Assembly (NCBI RefSeq): GCF_008933115.1
Contig: NZ_WBVO01000008.1
Span: 62,001-126,000 of the forward strand
Direction: 5' to 3'
From: Phaeocystidibacter luteus
GTDB taxonomy: Bacteria > Bacteroidota > Bacteroidia > Flavobacteriales > Schleiferiaceae
Length of the DNA: 64,000 nucleotides
In this document: one piece after another, positions 17,071 through 25,774 of the stretch
How the letters are laid out: each line of letters starts with the position of its first letter
Numbering within the stretch: the stretch's first letter is position 1
Program-made: the position numbers and the translations under genes
Notes under the pieces: generated by a model
Told to the model about the DNA's origin: nothing
The model's database searches: none
The model's input: the letters and a program-made list of their open reading frames with translations, nothing else

Positions 17071-17733
17071 TCACTTGATCTGATCGATTGTCCTAAAGGA
17101 ATACTTATACCCTGCCCCAATGGCTAGGAAGTAAAACAGAATATCAATCGGGCTAAAGGTCTCTGCCATCAATTCAGGAAGGATGCTCCAATTCATCAGA
17201 GAAAGCGTTTCAAAAACCGTAAGCCCTTCCATGTCAGCCACCAAGCCAACGATCACAAAGATGTTCCCAAGCACAACACTGAAGAGGGCAACAGCTCCAC
17301 CTATCAGTCCAAATACCTGATCAATTCCCTTACCTGCGAACCTCATGGTGATACCTACTGCGGCCCCTACGCCCACAGCTAACCATCCAATCTGATACTC
17401 CGTCACAATAGTTATCGTCGCCCACAGAATAGCCGTTGTCAATCCTACAACAAGGGAAGCTATCAATCCTGTAACGATGTTCTGCTGGTCTTTCAATTGC
17501 TGCTTGTACTCTGGAGAAAGCAGGTCTACCACTTCGTTTGCACTGGCCCCTGCAGTACCATCATCAGAAACTAATGGCTTGGGTTTTACGGTTTCGTCTT
17601 TTTCGTAGTCAGGGCAAGTACCGTCAAAAGTGGCTTGCTCGGAGGTTAAACTGCAAATCACACCCTTGGCAGGGTCGAAACTCCGCTTTGTACATTGCGT
17701 ACAGAAAGCGAGTTGCTCAGCTCTAGTAGACAT
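17071..17733 (-). CDS. Membrane protein with N-terminal Cys-rich motif
   Basis: A 220-residue protein whose N-terminus has four spaced cysteines (FCTQCTKRSF, VICSLT, GTCPDYE), the pattern of a zinc-ribbon-like motif that I recall in front of many Flavobacteriia membrane proteins. After an acidic linker come a short helix (YKQQLKDQQNIVTG) and four hydrophobic segments, at about residues 87-108, 114-130, 138-165 and 195-213. It should lie in the inner membrane with the metal site in the cytosol. No enzymatic motif is seen and the function is unknown. Confidence 0.75.
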   Translation of the reverse strand: MSTRAEQLAFCTQCTKRSFDPAKGVICSLTSEQATFDGTCPDYEKDETVKPKPLVSDDGTAGASANEVVDLLSPEYKQQLKDQQNIVTGLIASLVVGLTTAILWATITIVTEYQIGWLAVGVGAAVGITMRFAGKGIDQVFGLIGGAVALFSVVLGNIFVIVGLVADMEGLTVFETLSLMNWSILPELMAETFSPIDILFYFLAIGAGYKYSFRTIDQIK

Positions 17734-17812
17734 GGTCTTGAGAGGTTTTGAGAGTTAATAGACCCTAAAAGTATAGTATTGACTCTAATGGTTTCAATTG
17801 AATCAATCTAAA

Positions 17813-18232
17813 TTAACCTCGCCGGTTTGGCTCCACCCAATTGTGTCTGGCCTCAACCGAAAAAAGCACGGCCTCAGAGTAAAACTGAAGAGGAGTGGAA
17901 CTTGAGGCAAAGTCAGATTGAATGAACTCGGAGCACAAATCATACACGGAACGTGACTTTCGTTCAGCTATAAAACCATCCGCCGCATTCATCCAAAACT
18001 GAGTGATGGTCTCGTGGTATCCTTCCGAATCGGTGTTTGGCGTTCCAACGGAAGTATTGTGACGTGTGATAAGGTCTCGCACTCTATCCATTGCACTCTT
18101 TTTATCGAGTTGATAGTTGTACCAAATGGCCACCACCAAATGAGCCTCATGCGTCCATTCTGGCTTAGGCAACTCCTGCCGCTCAAATCTTTGAATCAGG
18201 CTATCTATTTCTTCAGCTGAGTAGTCTTTCAT
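17813..18232 (-). CDS. Conserved hypothetical protein with WTHEAHL motif
   Basis: A soluble protein of about 139 residues. The conserved-looking blocks are WTHEAHLVVAIWY, HNTSVGTPNT, and EGYHETITQFW: several His, Thr and Trp residues that could form an active site or a metal site. I recognise it as a conserved protein of unknown function rather than a named family. The start could be at 18241 (MVKMKDY, overlapping the helicase by seven bases) or at 18232 (MKDYSAEE); I give the latter because it lies just after the helicase stop. Tight coupling to an Lhr-like helicase gene may be accidental. Confidence 0.7.
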   Translation of the reverse strand: MKDYSAEEIDSLIQRFERQELPKPEWTHEAHLVVAIWYNYQLDKKSAMDRVRDLITRHNTSVGTPNTDSEGYHETITQFWMNAADGFIAERKSRSVYDLCSEFIQSDFASSSTPLQFYSEAVLFSVEARHNWVEPNRRG

Positions 18233-18234
18233 TT

Positions 18235-20667
18235 TTACCATTCTTGCATACGCTTCACCTGATCTTGAAGAGATTCGCTGGAGATTTTTTCTCTGAGGCG
18301 ATCGACCATTATCGGGAACGAAAGCGGGCTTGGTTTCTCCATGTAAATTAAGCGAATTTCCTGACTCATAATGCGTTCCATAGCAGCGCGCATACGAGCT
18401 TCCTCAAGCTGAAATGTATGTACTTCTTCGTAGGCTTCAAGTAAGAGCAAATTATCCGGCTCATCCTCCAAGAACACATTGAAGAAGAGCTGAGAGTTGG
18501 ATTGCAGGTGCCGAACTTTGACGGGTTTACCGGGGTATCCCCCAAAGACCAACCCAGAAATATGCGCAATATCTCTGAAGCGTCGGCGCGCCATTTCGGT
18601 CTCGTTCACACTTGCCTGAATGTCTTCCCTTAAATCAGTCGTCGAAAAGATGTCTGAATCAATCGCATCTTCAATCGGAATCGGTTGGTCACTCAATAAC
18701 TCGAACCCGTAATCGTTCATGGCAATGCTGAAGGTGATTGGCGAGAAGAGCCCTAGTCGATAAGCGATTAACGCCGCCATTCCTTCGTGAACAAGTCTTC
18801 CTTCAAATGGATAAATGAAGAGGTGATAACCTTCGTCGCTTTCGAAGTATTCAATCAAGAGCTCCTTTTCCGAAGGCACCATAGATCGCTCGGCCTGCAA
18901 TTCAATCAAAGGCTGAATCATGTGAAGTTCAGGCTCCTCTTCTGCTGTGGTAATTTTATTGATATAAGCTTCCCCTAGCTTCACTCTAAGCATGGCTCCA
19001 AGCTGAGCGCTCAACGGCATTCTTCCTCCCTGCCAACTTGGAACCTTACCCGCTTTGGTCATTGCTTTTCTGACCTTTACAGTCATACCGCGCACCTCAA
19101 TCAGCTCTAGGTTTCTGCCGGCAAACCAAAAGACTTCTCCGACTTTCAACCGAGAAATGAAGTACTCTTCAATCGTACCCAAGAATCCTCCTGAAGCAAG
19201 TCTAACCTTCATCAAGCCCTCACTGACTATAGTACCCATACTCAGGCGATGTCGGAACGAAACTTTCCTGCTGTTCACCACGTACTTTCCATCGGGATCG
19301 ACTTCAACGCGGTGAAATTCATCGTACCCCTCCAGCGGTTCACCTCCGTGTGTAATGAAGTTCAAGCACCATTGCCATTCTCGGTCGGTAATCGATCCAA
19401 AACTCACTGTGGACCTCAGCTGTTCAAGCGCTTCGCTGGCATAGAACCCTTCTCCTACGGCTAGGGTTACTAGCCATTGTAACAAGACATCAAAGGAGCG
19501 GACGTATGGCATTCGCTCTTCAATTATCTGTTGATTAATTGCGGCTCTTAGCGCTGAGGCCTCAATCAACTCTAGCGTATGTGTGGGCACAAAGTATATT
19601 TTGCTGGTAGCGCCAGGTTGATGCCCAGATCTTCCTGCGCGTTGGATGAAGCGAGCTACACCTTTCGGACTTCCAATCTGGATGATGGTTTCAACTGGAC
19701 GAAAGTCCACGCCTAGGTCTAAGCTCGATGTGCAAACCACAGCCTTTAAGTCGCCCGTGTGTAAGGCATCTTCTACCCAATGGCGAAGCTTCTTATCGAT
19801 ACTCCCATGGTGCATCCCAATCCAGCCTGCTAGCTCTGGAGCTACCTCGAGAATTCGTTGGTACCAGATTTCGGCTTGGCTCCTCGTGTTCGTAAAAATG
19901 AGGCAACTCTTGGAGGATTTGATGGTGGGAATGACCTTCTCAAGCAATCGGATTCCAAGGTGACCGGCCCAAGGGAGTTCGGTGACGTCATCCGGAAGTA
20001 TGCTCACCACCTCAATTTGCTTCTCATGATTTGCGCGAATGACAACGGGCTTCGGGCGAGGCGGGTTGGTTCCCATCAAGATGTCCATCGCGTCATCCAT
20101 ATTCCCAATGGTTGCGGAAATACCCCAAACGCGGAGTTTGGGTCGCCATGACTTCAGCTTTGAGAGCGCTAATTCGACTTGCACCGCGCGTTTTGACCCG
20201 AGCAGCTCATGCCACTCATCAACCACAATGCATTCTAAATTTCGGAACAGGTGAGATGCGCGCTTTTGCGACATCAACAAGTGCAAGCTCTCAGGAGTTG
20301 TGATGAGCAAATCGGGCAAGGCTACACGTTGCTTCTGTTTCTCCTTCTGCGAAGTATCACCCGTTCTTACGCCTACTTCCCAATCTAAACTTAGTCCTTC
20401 GACGGCACGTTTAGACGCTTGTTCAATTTCCTTAGAAAGAGCTCGAATTGGCGTAATCCAAATGACCTTAAGTCCTTTCTTCTTTGGATTTGCTGCCAAC
20501 ATAGCCGGCAAGAGCAGACTGTAGGTTTTGCCACTCCCGGTGGGAGCATTCACCAATCCACTTCTGCCTTTCGCGTACTTCTCCCATGCCTCCTCTTGGA
20601 AAGGAAAGGGTTTCCAACCTTTCGATTGAAACCAGTCTGTTGCTTTGGAAATGAGTTCGGCCGACAT
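18235..20667 (-). CDS. Lhr-like DEXH-box helicase (ligase-associated DNA damage response type)
   Basis: A superfamily 2 helicase of 810 residues that probably unwinds DNA during repair. Motif I is NAPTGSGKT near residue 40, the DEXH box is VVDEWHELLGSKR, motif III is GISATIG, and the RecA2 domain shows SSLDLGVDF and QRAGRSGH. The C-terminal half, with the WH and Lhr-core regions (FWFAGRNLEL, WQGGRMPLS), is that of the type found beside LigD-like ligases, an exonuclease and a metallophosphoesterase. None of those partners is in this window, so here the gene is an orphan followed by a 139-residue protein of unknown function. Confidence 0.9.
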   Translation of the reverse strand: MSAELISKATDWFQSKGWKPFPFQEEAWEKYAKGRSGLVNAPTGSGKTYSLLLPAMLAANPKKKGLKVIWITPIRALSKEIEQASKRAVEGLSLDWEVGVRTGDTSQKEKQKQRVALPDLLITTPESLHLLMSQKRASHLFRNLECIVVDEWHELLGSKRAVQVELALSKLKSWRPKLRVWGISATIGNMDDAMDILMGTNPPRPKPVVIRANHEKQIEVVSILPDDVTELPWAGHLGIRLLEKVIPTIKSSKSCLIFTNTRSQAEIWYQRILEVAPELAGWIGMHHGSIDKKLRHWVEDALHTGDLKAVVCTSSLDLGVDFRPVETIIQIGSPKGVARFIQRAGRSGHQPGATSKIYFVPTHTLELIEASALRAAINQQIIEERMPYVRSFDVLLQWLVTLAVGEGFYASEALEQLRSTVSFGSITDREWQWCLNFITHGGEPLEGYDEFHRVEVDPDGKYVVNSRKVSFRHRLSMGTIVSEGLMKVRLASGGFLGTIEEYFISRLKVGEVFWFAGRNLELIEVRGMTVKVRKAMTKAGKVPSWQGGRMPLSAQLGAMLRVKLGEAYINKITTAEEEPELHMIQPLIELQAERSMVPSEKELLIEYFESDEGYHLFIYPFEGRLVHEGMAALIAYRLGLFSPITFSIAMNDYGFELLSDQPIPIEDAIDSDIFSTTDLREDIQASVNETEMARRRFRDIAHISGLVFGGYPGKPVKVRHLQSNSQLFFNVFLEDEPDNLLLLEAYEEVHTFQLEEARMRAAMERIMSQEIRLIYMEKPSPLSFPIMVDRLREKISSESLQDQVKRMQEW

Positions 20668-20709
20668 GCACTAGAAAGTACCGAAAACCGATTCAAAAGT
20701 TCTCGGATT

Positions 20710-21258
20710 TCAGTCCATTATTTTTTGAGCAAGCCAAATGAGGTCATCGATGGTTTTGCCGCTGTTGCGCAGGAAGCGCTCATCTTGAACTTCACCATTC
20801 TCATCGAAGACATCATTCACATGGCTCACCAAAAGCTTCTGTGGCGTGATGATGCCTCCTACATAGTTCATCCAAAACCAAAGTTGATGCAGGGCGTTCA
20901 CTCCACCAAAACTACCCGAACTCACGGTCACTGCCGTCATCACTTTGTGATCGAATTCTGGTCTGAAGTAATCCAGCGTATTCTTCAAGCTTCCGGCCAT
21001 TCCACCATTGTACTCAGGTGTAACAATAACCACTGCATCGCATGATTCAACGGTCTTTCCAAACTCTTCAAGACCAGGGTGCGGATCGTCCAATCTTCCT
21101 CGGCGTTCGTCCATAACCGGGAAGTTATACTCGTGTACATCGAGCATGGTCACCTTTTCAACTTCGGGACGTTCAGAAATCGTTTTCTCGAGATACTGGG
21201 CAATTCCATGGCTCTTTCTTCCCATGCGGTTTGAACCAGAAATGATGGCGATGTGCAT
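20710..21258 (-). CDS. NADPH-dependent FMN reductase family protein
   Basis: A flavodoxin-fold reductase of 182 residues. The FMN-phosphate loop SGSNRMGRKSHGIA lies at the N-terminus, and the flavin-binding VTPEYNGGMAGSLKNTLDY is at mid chain, both diagnostic of the NADPH-dependent FMN/quinone reductase family. It likely reduces flavins or quinones in the cytosol. It is transcribed divergently from the DUF2490 gene, 29 bases apart between start codons, and ends 40 bases from the Lhr-like helicase start. The physiological substrate cannot be told from the sequence. Confidence 0.9.
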   Translation of the reverse strand: MHIAIISGSNRMGRKSHGIAQYLEKTISERPEVEKVTMLDVHEYNFPVMDERRGRLDDPHPGLEEFGKTVESCDAVVIVTPEYNGGMAGSLKNTLDYFRPEFDHKVMTAVTVSSGSFGGVNALHQLWFWMNYVGGIITPQKLLVSHVNDVFDENGEVQDERFLRNSGKTIDDLIWLAQKIMD

Positions 21259-21274
21259 ATTCGATGTGCTAGGT

Positions 21275-21282
21275 TAACTTTG
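21275..21282 (+). promoter_or_regulatory. Minus-7 box 5 bases before the DUF2490 start
   Basis: TAACTTTG matches TAnnTTTG, with five bases to the ATG at 21288. The spacing equals that at plsC. It suggests a leaderless mRNA and argues against the overlapping in-frame GTG at 21285. Confidence 0.5.
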
Positions 21283-21287
21283 CAGTG

Positions 21288-22010
21288 ATGAAAAAGACGA
21301 CAATCCTATCCCTCACCTTACTTTGTTCTTCTTTTCTATTTGGACAACAGGTTTCTGACCCTCAGGTTTACAAAGGTGATGAAATGTGGTTCCTTCTCCT
21401 AAACAGATATGACATCAACGAAAAGTGGACCGTTGGAAACGAGTTTCACCTTCGTCGGCATGATTATTTTTCTGAACAGAAACAACTTCTCCTTCGTCCC
21501 TGGGTAGATTACCATGCAGCCGCGGGCTTTACGGCCAGCTTCGGATACAGCTACATTCGAACATCTCCCCATGGTGTTTTTGACGTTGGCGCAACATTGA
21601 ACGAACACAACATTTGGGAACAGATTACACTTGATCACTCACCTTGGGACTTTTTGAACTTCTCGCACCGGTTGCGACTTGAACATCGTTGGTCGGAAAT
21701 CCAGCCCGACCAAGGTGACGAGGACATTCCCATTGACTTCAGAAATAGATTCCGTTATCGCCTAACCGCTAAAGTTCGCTTAAGTGAAAAGTGGTATGCG
21801 CACATCTTCGATGAGTTGTGGGTAAATGTGAACGAAGGGATACACGTCAGCTCCTTCGACCGCAACTGGATTTATGTTGGAGCTGGCTACAACTTCACGG
21901 AAAAGGTGGCTTTGGAGCTCGCATACCTCGACCAGTGGGACAATTACGGATCGCTTGGTTATTACCACAATACAGGTCTCCAGATGACCATGATTTGGGA
22001 CTTTGACTAA
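21288..22010 (+). CDS. DUF2490 outer-membrane barrel protein
   Basis: A predicted outer membrane protein of 240 residues: signal peptide MKKTTILSLTLLCSSFLFGQ, then alternating strands rich in aromatic residues (WFLLLNRYDINEKW, RLRLEHRWSE, NRFRYRLTAKV, KWYAHIFDELWVN, RNWIYVGAGYNFT). The RLEHRW block and the YxDxxDNYG region fit DUF2490, a family of porin-like barrels found almost only in Bacteroidota. Function unknown. Its stop shares bases with the stop of the convergent serine hydrolase gene: TAA at 22008-22010 on this strand and TAG at 22009-22007 on the other. Confidence 0.86.
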   Translation: MKKTTILSLTLLCSSFLFGQQVSDPQVYKGDEMWFLLLNRYDINEKWTVGNEFHLRRHDYFSEQKQLLLRPWVDYHAAAGFTASFGYSYIRTSPHGVFDVGATLNEHNIWEQITLDHSPWDFLNFSHRLRLEHRWSEIQPDQGDEDIPIDFRNRFRYRLTAKVRLSEKWYAHIFDELWVNVNEGIHVSSFDRNWIYVGAGYNFTEKVALELAYLDQWDNYGSLGYYHNTGLQMTMIWDFD

Positions 22011-23449
22011 TCCTCCTTTTCAAAAGTGTAGATTCCATTCCATTGGAATACTCCGCTTTCGAGACCTTCGGGAAACTCGAGTACATCTCCGTCAACCAAG
22101 TCGATATAGCGACTATCAGAAGTTGGAATGACGACCTCATCTGTAGTCGGATTTCCATCGGTGATTCGTAGCTTTTCTCCTTCCCAAACGAGTTCAACGG
22201 CATATCCTCTGCCGTTTTCCATTAGATATCGACCGGCAACGGTGTTCTTCTGTTCTTCGGTCAGCTCTGCCCGAGTGACAACCTCCTGCTTGTCGGCATT
22301 CCAAGCGTAATACTCCGAAACTGCTCTCATTGCTTCACGCATCAAGATTCGGCCATTGTCAGAATTGGTGAGAATGACAACTCCATCGCAATAGGCAGGA
22401 TACATCATCATGATGTTTGAGAACCCTGCATTCTTGCCCCCATGTTGCATTCGAAGGGAGTCGCTTTGGTACTCAAGCGCTGGACCTAGTCCCCAAACAA
22501 ATTCATCACTGTAAGGGGTAAGCATTTCATCAATCAGCGCTTTACTGATGAAGTCAGATTCCATCTTTCCGGTATAGACTCTGTGAACATAGCGCATGTA
22601 CAGTGCTAAATCCTGGCTTGTTGTCCAAAGTCCGGCAGGAGCAATCTCCGGATAATTGTGCCAACCACCGCTGTACACGGTGCCGTCGCCATGATAAGCA
22701 AGGCTCGCAAACTCCTCATAATCTGAATGGATAGGTTGGGAGAATGTACTGTGATTCATCCCCAATTCTGGGAGAACTTGAGTGTCCATATACTCCGCGA
22801 AAGGCACTCCAGTTACATCTTCAATAAGTTGTTGGATGATCACATATCCTCCGCCAGAATAGCGCCACTCGGAGCCGGGAACCATATCAACCTCAATCAC
22901 AGGAGTGTTCCCCTCTCCCTCAAGGACCTCAAGCGTAGATGGCATCTCTGTTCCGTTTGGGTATCCTGGGAACCCATGGACGGTAACACCAGCTGTATGG
23001 GAGAGTAATCTGCGGAGAGTCACCTTTTCATCTTGGGTGAATTCAGACTCAGGAACGCTCCAACTAGAGAGGTATTCGTTCACATCAGTATCTAAATCCA
23101 ACACACCTTCTTGTACGAGATGTAAAACAGCGATTCCCGTAATAGGCTTTGAAATAGAGGCAGCTTGAAAAAGCGTTTGCATGTTTACGGGAATAGAATC
23201 CTTCACATTTTGTAACCCAAAATTGAGTGACCAAGCCACATCACCGTCTTTGACTACAGCTATTGACATCCCGCGAACATTCAGAGCATCCATCCGCTCT
23301 TTGCTAGTGAAATACTCTGGCGCAGTACCAGCAATGCGGTAGGCGTGAGTGAATTTGAAAGGGATGGTTTGGACGGCGTCGATATGAGCCGATTGGGCAA
23401 ACCCAATGGTGGATGCACACAGTAGACTGAAGGCCAGGAGTTTTCTCAT
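22007..23449 (-). CDS. Secreted serine hydrolase, beta-lactamase class C fold
   Basis: A periplasmic serine hydrolase of 480 residues. I place the start at 23449, where MRKLLAFSLLCASTIGFAQ is a clear signal peptide; an upstream in-frame ATG at 23509 would overlap the GNAT gene. The class C active site is present: SISK with Ser98 and Lys101, YSG in the sequence EWRYSGGGY as the Tyr-x-Asn equivalent, and HGGKNAG as the KTG equivalent. After the catalytic domain comes a small beta domain of about 90 residues (AGRYLMENGRGYAVEL). Such proteins are esterases or D-amino peptidases; a role in antibiotic resistance should not be assumed. Confidence 0.88.
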   Translation of the reverse strand: MRKLLAFSLLCASTIGFAQSAHIDAVQTIPFKFTHAYRIAGTAPEYFTSKERMDALNVRGMSIAVVKDGDVAWSLNFGLQNVKDSIPVNMQTLFQAASISKPITGIAVLHLVQEGVLDLDTDVNEYLSSWSVPESEFTQDEKVTLRRLLSHTAGVTVHGFPGYPNGTEMPSTLEVLEGEGNTPVIEVDMVPGSEWRYSGGGYVIIQQLIEDVTGVPFAEYMDTQVLPELGMNHSTFSQPIHSDYEEFASLAYHGDGTVYSGGWHNYPEIAPAGLWTTSQDLALYMRYVHRVYTGKMESDFISKALIDEMLTPYSDEFVWGLGPALEYQSDSLRMQHGGKNAGFSNIMMMYPAYCDGVVILTNSDNGRILMREAMRAVSEYYAWNADKQEVVTRAELTEEQKNTVAGRYLMENGRGYAVELVWEGEKLRITDGNPTTDEVVIPTSDSRYIDLVDGDVLEFPEGLESGVFQWNGIYTFEKED

Positions 23450-23487
23450 GCCTTGAAGATACTGAATACTAGGAACCAAACCACGAA

Positions 23488-23967
23488 TTACAGCTTCTTC
23501 AGAAACCAAAGATTACAGCCTGGATGTTCGGTGCTCAGAGGCTTCTCCAGAGGTTTGAAGCCCTGTTTTTCATAAATGCTCACCGCCTTGCTGAATTCAG
23601 GTAGGCTTTCTAAATAAAGGTGTGTATAGCCCATTTTTAAAGCCGCAGCGGTTGATCTTTCCATGAGCTCCCTGCCGATACCCTTTCCTCTGGCCTTGGC
23701 GGGCAAATAGTACTTTACAAGTTCGGCATAGCCCTCGGGCAAACCATTGGTAGGATAAATTCCGCATGCACCTACAATCTGGCCGTCCTCTTCGGCCACA
23801 AAGTATACGGACTTTGGGTTTCTGAAAACTTCGTAGAGGTTATCGGTAGTAGGATCAGAATAGACTGTTCCGCAGCGTTCGGCATCGAATTCTTCGAATA
23901 CGCCGCGGATCATTTTTGCAACGGCTGCGTTATCGCTTGGTTCTATCTCTCTAATTCTGATGCTCAT
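23488..23967 (-). CDS. GNAT family N-acetyltransferase
   Basis: An acetyl-CoA-dependent N-acetyltransferase of 159 residues. Motif A, which binds the pyrophosphate of CoA, is seen as ARGKGIGRELMERS, preceded by the beta-4 strand AELVKYYL; the C-terminal SIYEKQGFKPL is the typical motif B end. The start at 23967 is six bases from the thiL stop, so the two form an operon. The acceptor substrate is unknown. Confidence 0.9.
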   Translation of the reverse strand: MSIRIREIEPSDNAAVAKMIRGVFEEFDAERCGTVYSDPTTDNLYEVFRNPKSVYFVAEEDGQIVGACGIYPTNGLPEGYAELVKYYLPAKARGKGIGRELMERSTAAALKMGYTHLYLESLPEFSKAVSIYEKQGFKPLEKPLSTEHPGCNLWFLKKL

Positions 23968-23973
23968 TCAAAA

Positions 23974-25023
23974 CTACTCCTCTTTATCGGCTAGCGGATT
24001 CCAGCCTTGCGCTGTGAGTTCGATAGCGACGTTATCGCGGGTAACGAGGTATCTGTTTTCGTCTTCCGTGATGTGACCAATCACACTCAAGTTTGGATTG
24101 CCCTTAATCTTGTCGAAATCCTCAAGCTTAATCGTGAAAAGAAGCTCGTAATCTTCGCCACCGTTAAGTGCTACTGTAGTTGTATTCAGATTGAACTCTT
24201 CACAAAGGTCATACACCTTTGGGTCGATAGGAATCTTCTCTTCGAACAGTCGGCAACCGCGCTTTGAACCTTCGCAAAGGTGCAGAAGTTCGGAAGAGAG
24301 TCCATCTGAAATATCAATCATCGAAGTAGGAACTACATCCAGTTCGTGAAGGATTTTTACCACATCTTGACGAGCTTCTGGCTTCAGCTGACGTTCGAGA
24401 ACGTATTCATTGCCTTGGAGGTCGGGTTGAATATCTGGGTTTTCTTGAAAGACCGCCTTTTCACGTTCGAGAATTTGAAGTCCCATGTAGGCTCCACCAA
24501 GGTCGCCAGAAACTACAATGAGATCGCTCGGTTGCGCGCCGTCTCTTCGCACCACTTTCTCCGCTTTTTGCTTACCGAGCACGGTTAGGCTAAGAATCAA
24601 TCCAGAAGTCGAAGAGGTTGTATCACCACCGACGAGATCCACGTGGAATCGTTCGCAAGCCAGGCGTATTCCTGAGTACAGTTCCTCTACTGCCTCCACG
24701 GGGAATCTATTCGAAACCGCCATTGAAACCACGAGTTGGGTCGCGTTGCCGTTCATCGCATAGATGTCGGATAAGTTGACCACGGCCGCTTTATAGCCGA
24801 GGTGTTTAAGTGGCTGATAAGAGAGGTCGAAATGCACTCCTTCCACTAGCATATCGGTCGAAATGAGAGTTTGCTCATCTCGCGCTTCAATAATTGCGGC
24901 ATCATCGCCAACACCAAGAACGGTATCGTTGTACAATGGGATTTTGGAAGTGATGTGTTTTATCAGTCCAAACTCACCTAAATCACCTAGTGGTGTGCGT
25001 TGTGGGGTTTTGTCTTCGAGCAT
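23974..25023 (-). CDS. thiL: Thiamine-monophosphate kinase
   Basis: Phosphorylates thiamine monophosphate to the active cofactor thiamine diphosphate. The 349-residue protein carries the ThiL signatures GEFGLIKHI at the N-terminus, VGDDAAII (metal and ATP), STDMLVEGVHFD, and the C-terminal DISDGLSSELLHLCE. The length is close to the family norm of 320-350. It is followed closely by the GNAT gene. Upstream lies a G-rich octamer array, which starts only 19 bases from the start codon and so occupies the promoter region. No thiamine riboswitch is visible. Confidence 0.95.
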   Translation of the reverse strand: MLEDKTPQRTPLGDLGEFGLIKHITSKIPLYNDTVLGVGDDAAIIEARDEQTLISTDMLVEGVHFDLSYQPLKHLGYKAAVVNLSDIYAMNGNATQLVVSMAVSNRFPVEAVEELYSGIRLACERFHVDLVGGDTTSSTSGLILSLTVLGKQKAEKVVRRDGAQPSDLIVVSGDLGGAYMGLQILEREKAVFQENPDIQPDLQGNEYVLERQLKPEARQDVVKILHELDVVPTSMIDISDGLSSELLHLCEGSKRGCRLFEEKIPIDPKVYDLCEEFNLNTTTVALNGGEDYELLFTIKLEDFDKIKGNPNLSVIGHITEDENRYLVTRDNVAIELTAQGWNPLADKEE

Positions 25024-25300
25024 GGGGCAAAGGTAGGGAATTTGGAGGGTTGGAGGGTTGGAGGGTGAGAGGGTTGGAGGGTTAGACGCTGAGCTTGGGT
25101 TCTAAATTGAGCTAAGTCATCAAGGAAAGAGTAGTGATTAGATTTAACGTAGTGATATGATGATTTTGGAGGGTCAGAGGGTCGGAGGGTTGGAGGGTTG
25201 GAGGGTTGGAGGGTTAGACGATTTCGGCGGGTTGGAGGTGATATCCGTTATTAAACGTTTATCAACGGGTAATTCATTCTCGGCTCTCTAGGTTTGGCGC
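25024..25300. repeat. Two arrays of G-rich octamers (TTGGAGGG)
   Basis: The gap holds two tandem arrays with an eight-base period. The first (25042-25081) has five units, TTGGAGGG with one TGAGAGGG; the second (25166-25213) has six units, with TCAGAGGG and TCGGAGGG variants. Both are followed by TTAGACG. The G3 tracts with five-base spacers could form G-quadruplexes on this strand. The 84 bases between the arrays hold nothing I can name. Confidence 0.85.
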
Positions 25301-25660
25301 ATGAAACACAATTACCAGAGACTCAAAGTATACCATAGTTCTATGGAGCTGGCAAGAGAATGTTATGATATAGATGCTGTTGACAAGGGCAAGCAGTTGG
25401 CAGATCACATTTTCAAAACATCATTCAGTGTTCCTTCGAATATTGCCGAAGGTTCACAAAGGAAAACCAATGCAGACTTTCTCAGATTTTTGAATTACTC
25501 GGCATCTTAATGTGCTGAGTTAACTTGTCAACTTAGCCTAGCGATGACGATCAAAGGAACCAACAAAGAAAAAGTGTCTTCCGCACTTAAAAAATCAAAG
25601 GAGGTTTCAAAGCAAATCTGGGGGCTAATCCATAAGCTCCAAGAGGAATCAAAACCATGA
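25301..25660 (+). pseudogene. Four-helix-bundle (S23 / rRNA intervening-sequence type) protein, interrupted by an in-frame stop
   Basis: The reading frame starts MKHNYQRLKVYHSSMELARE and reaches FLRFLNYSAS, then meets TAA at 25508-25510. Read through in the same frame, it continues CAELTCQLSLAMTIK ... VSKQIWGLIHKLQEES and stops at 25658-25660. The joined product would have 118 residues plus the stop position, the normal length of the TIGR02436 four-helix-bundle family, whose members usually have a Ser in this block. A single base change (TCA to TAA) would explain the stop. Homologues occur in 23S rRNA intervening sequences of some bacteria and, as Avd, in diversity-generating retroelements. 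Here it stands alone, surrounded by G-rich octamer arrays. A sequencing error cannot be ruled out. Confidence 0.8.
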
Positions 25661-25716
25661 CAATCAAATCATTAATCAGGAATTAACCCATCCCGAAAGT
25701 CAACCCGAAAGCAAGT

Positions 25717-25750
25717 CCAACCCTCTAACCCTCCAACCCTCCAACCCTCT
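25717..25750. repeat. G-rich octamer array, opposite orientation
   Basis: Three to four units of the same octamer as upstream of the four-helix-bundle gene, here as the reverse complement (CCCTCCAA, one CCCTCTAA). The upstream and downstream arrays thus form inverted repeats about 0.5 kb apart with the broken gene between them. Confidence 0.82.
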
Positions 25751-25774
25751 GTCCTGATGAACCAAAAAATCCAC

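Noticed and set aside
25042-25750. Octamer arrays as a possible CRISPR array
   Set aside because: Units are eight bases long and directly adjacent, without spacers, and no cas genes are present.
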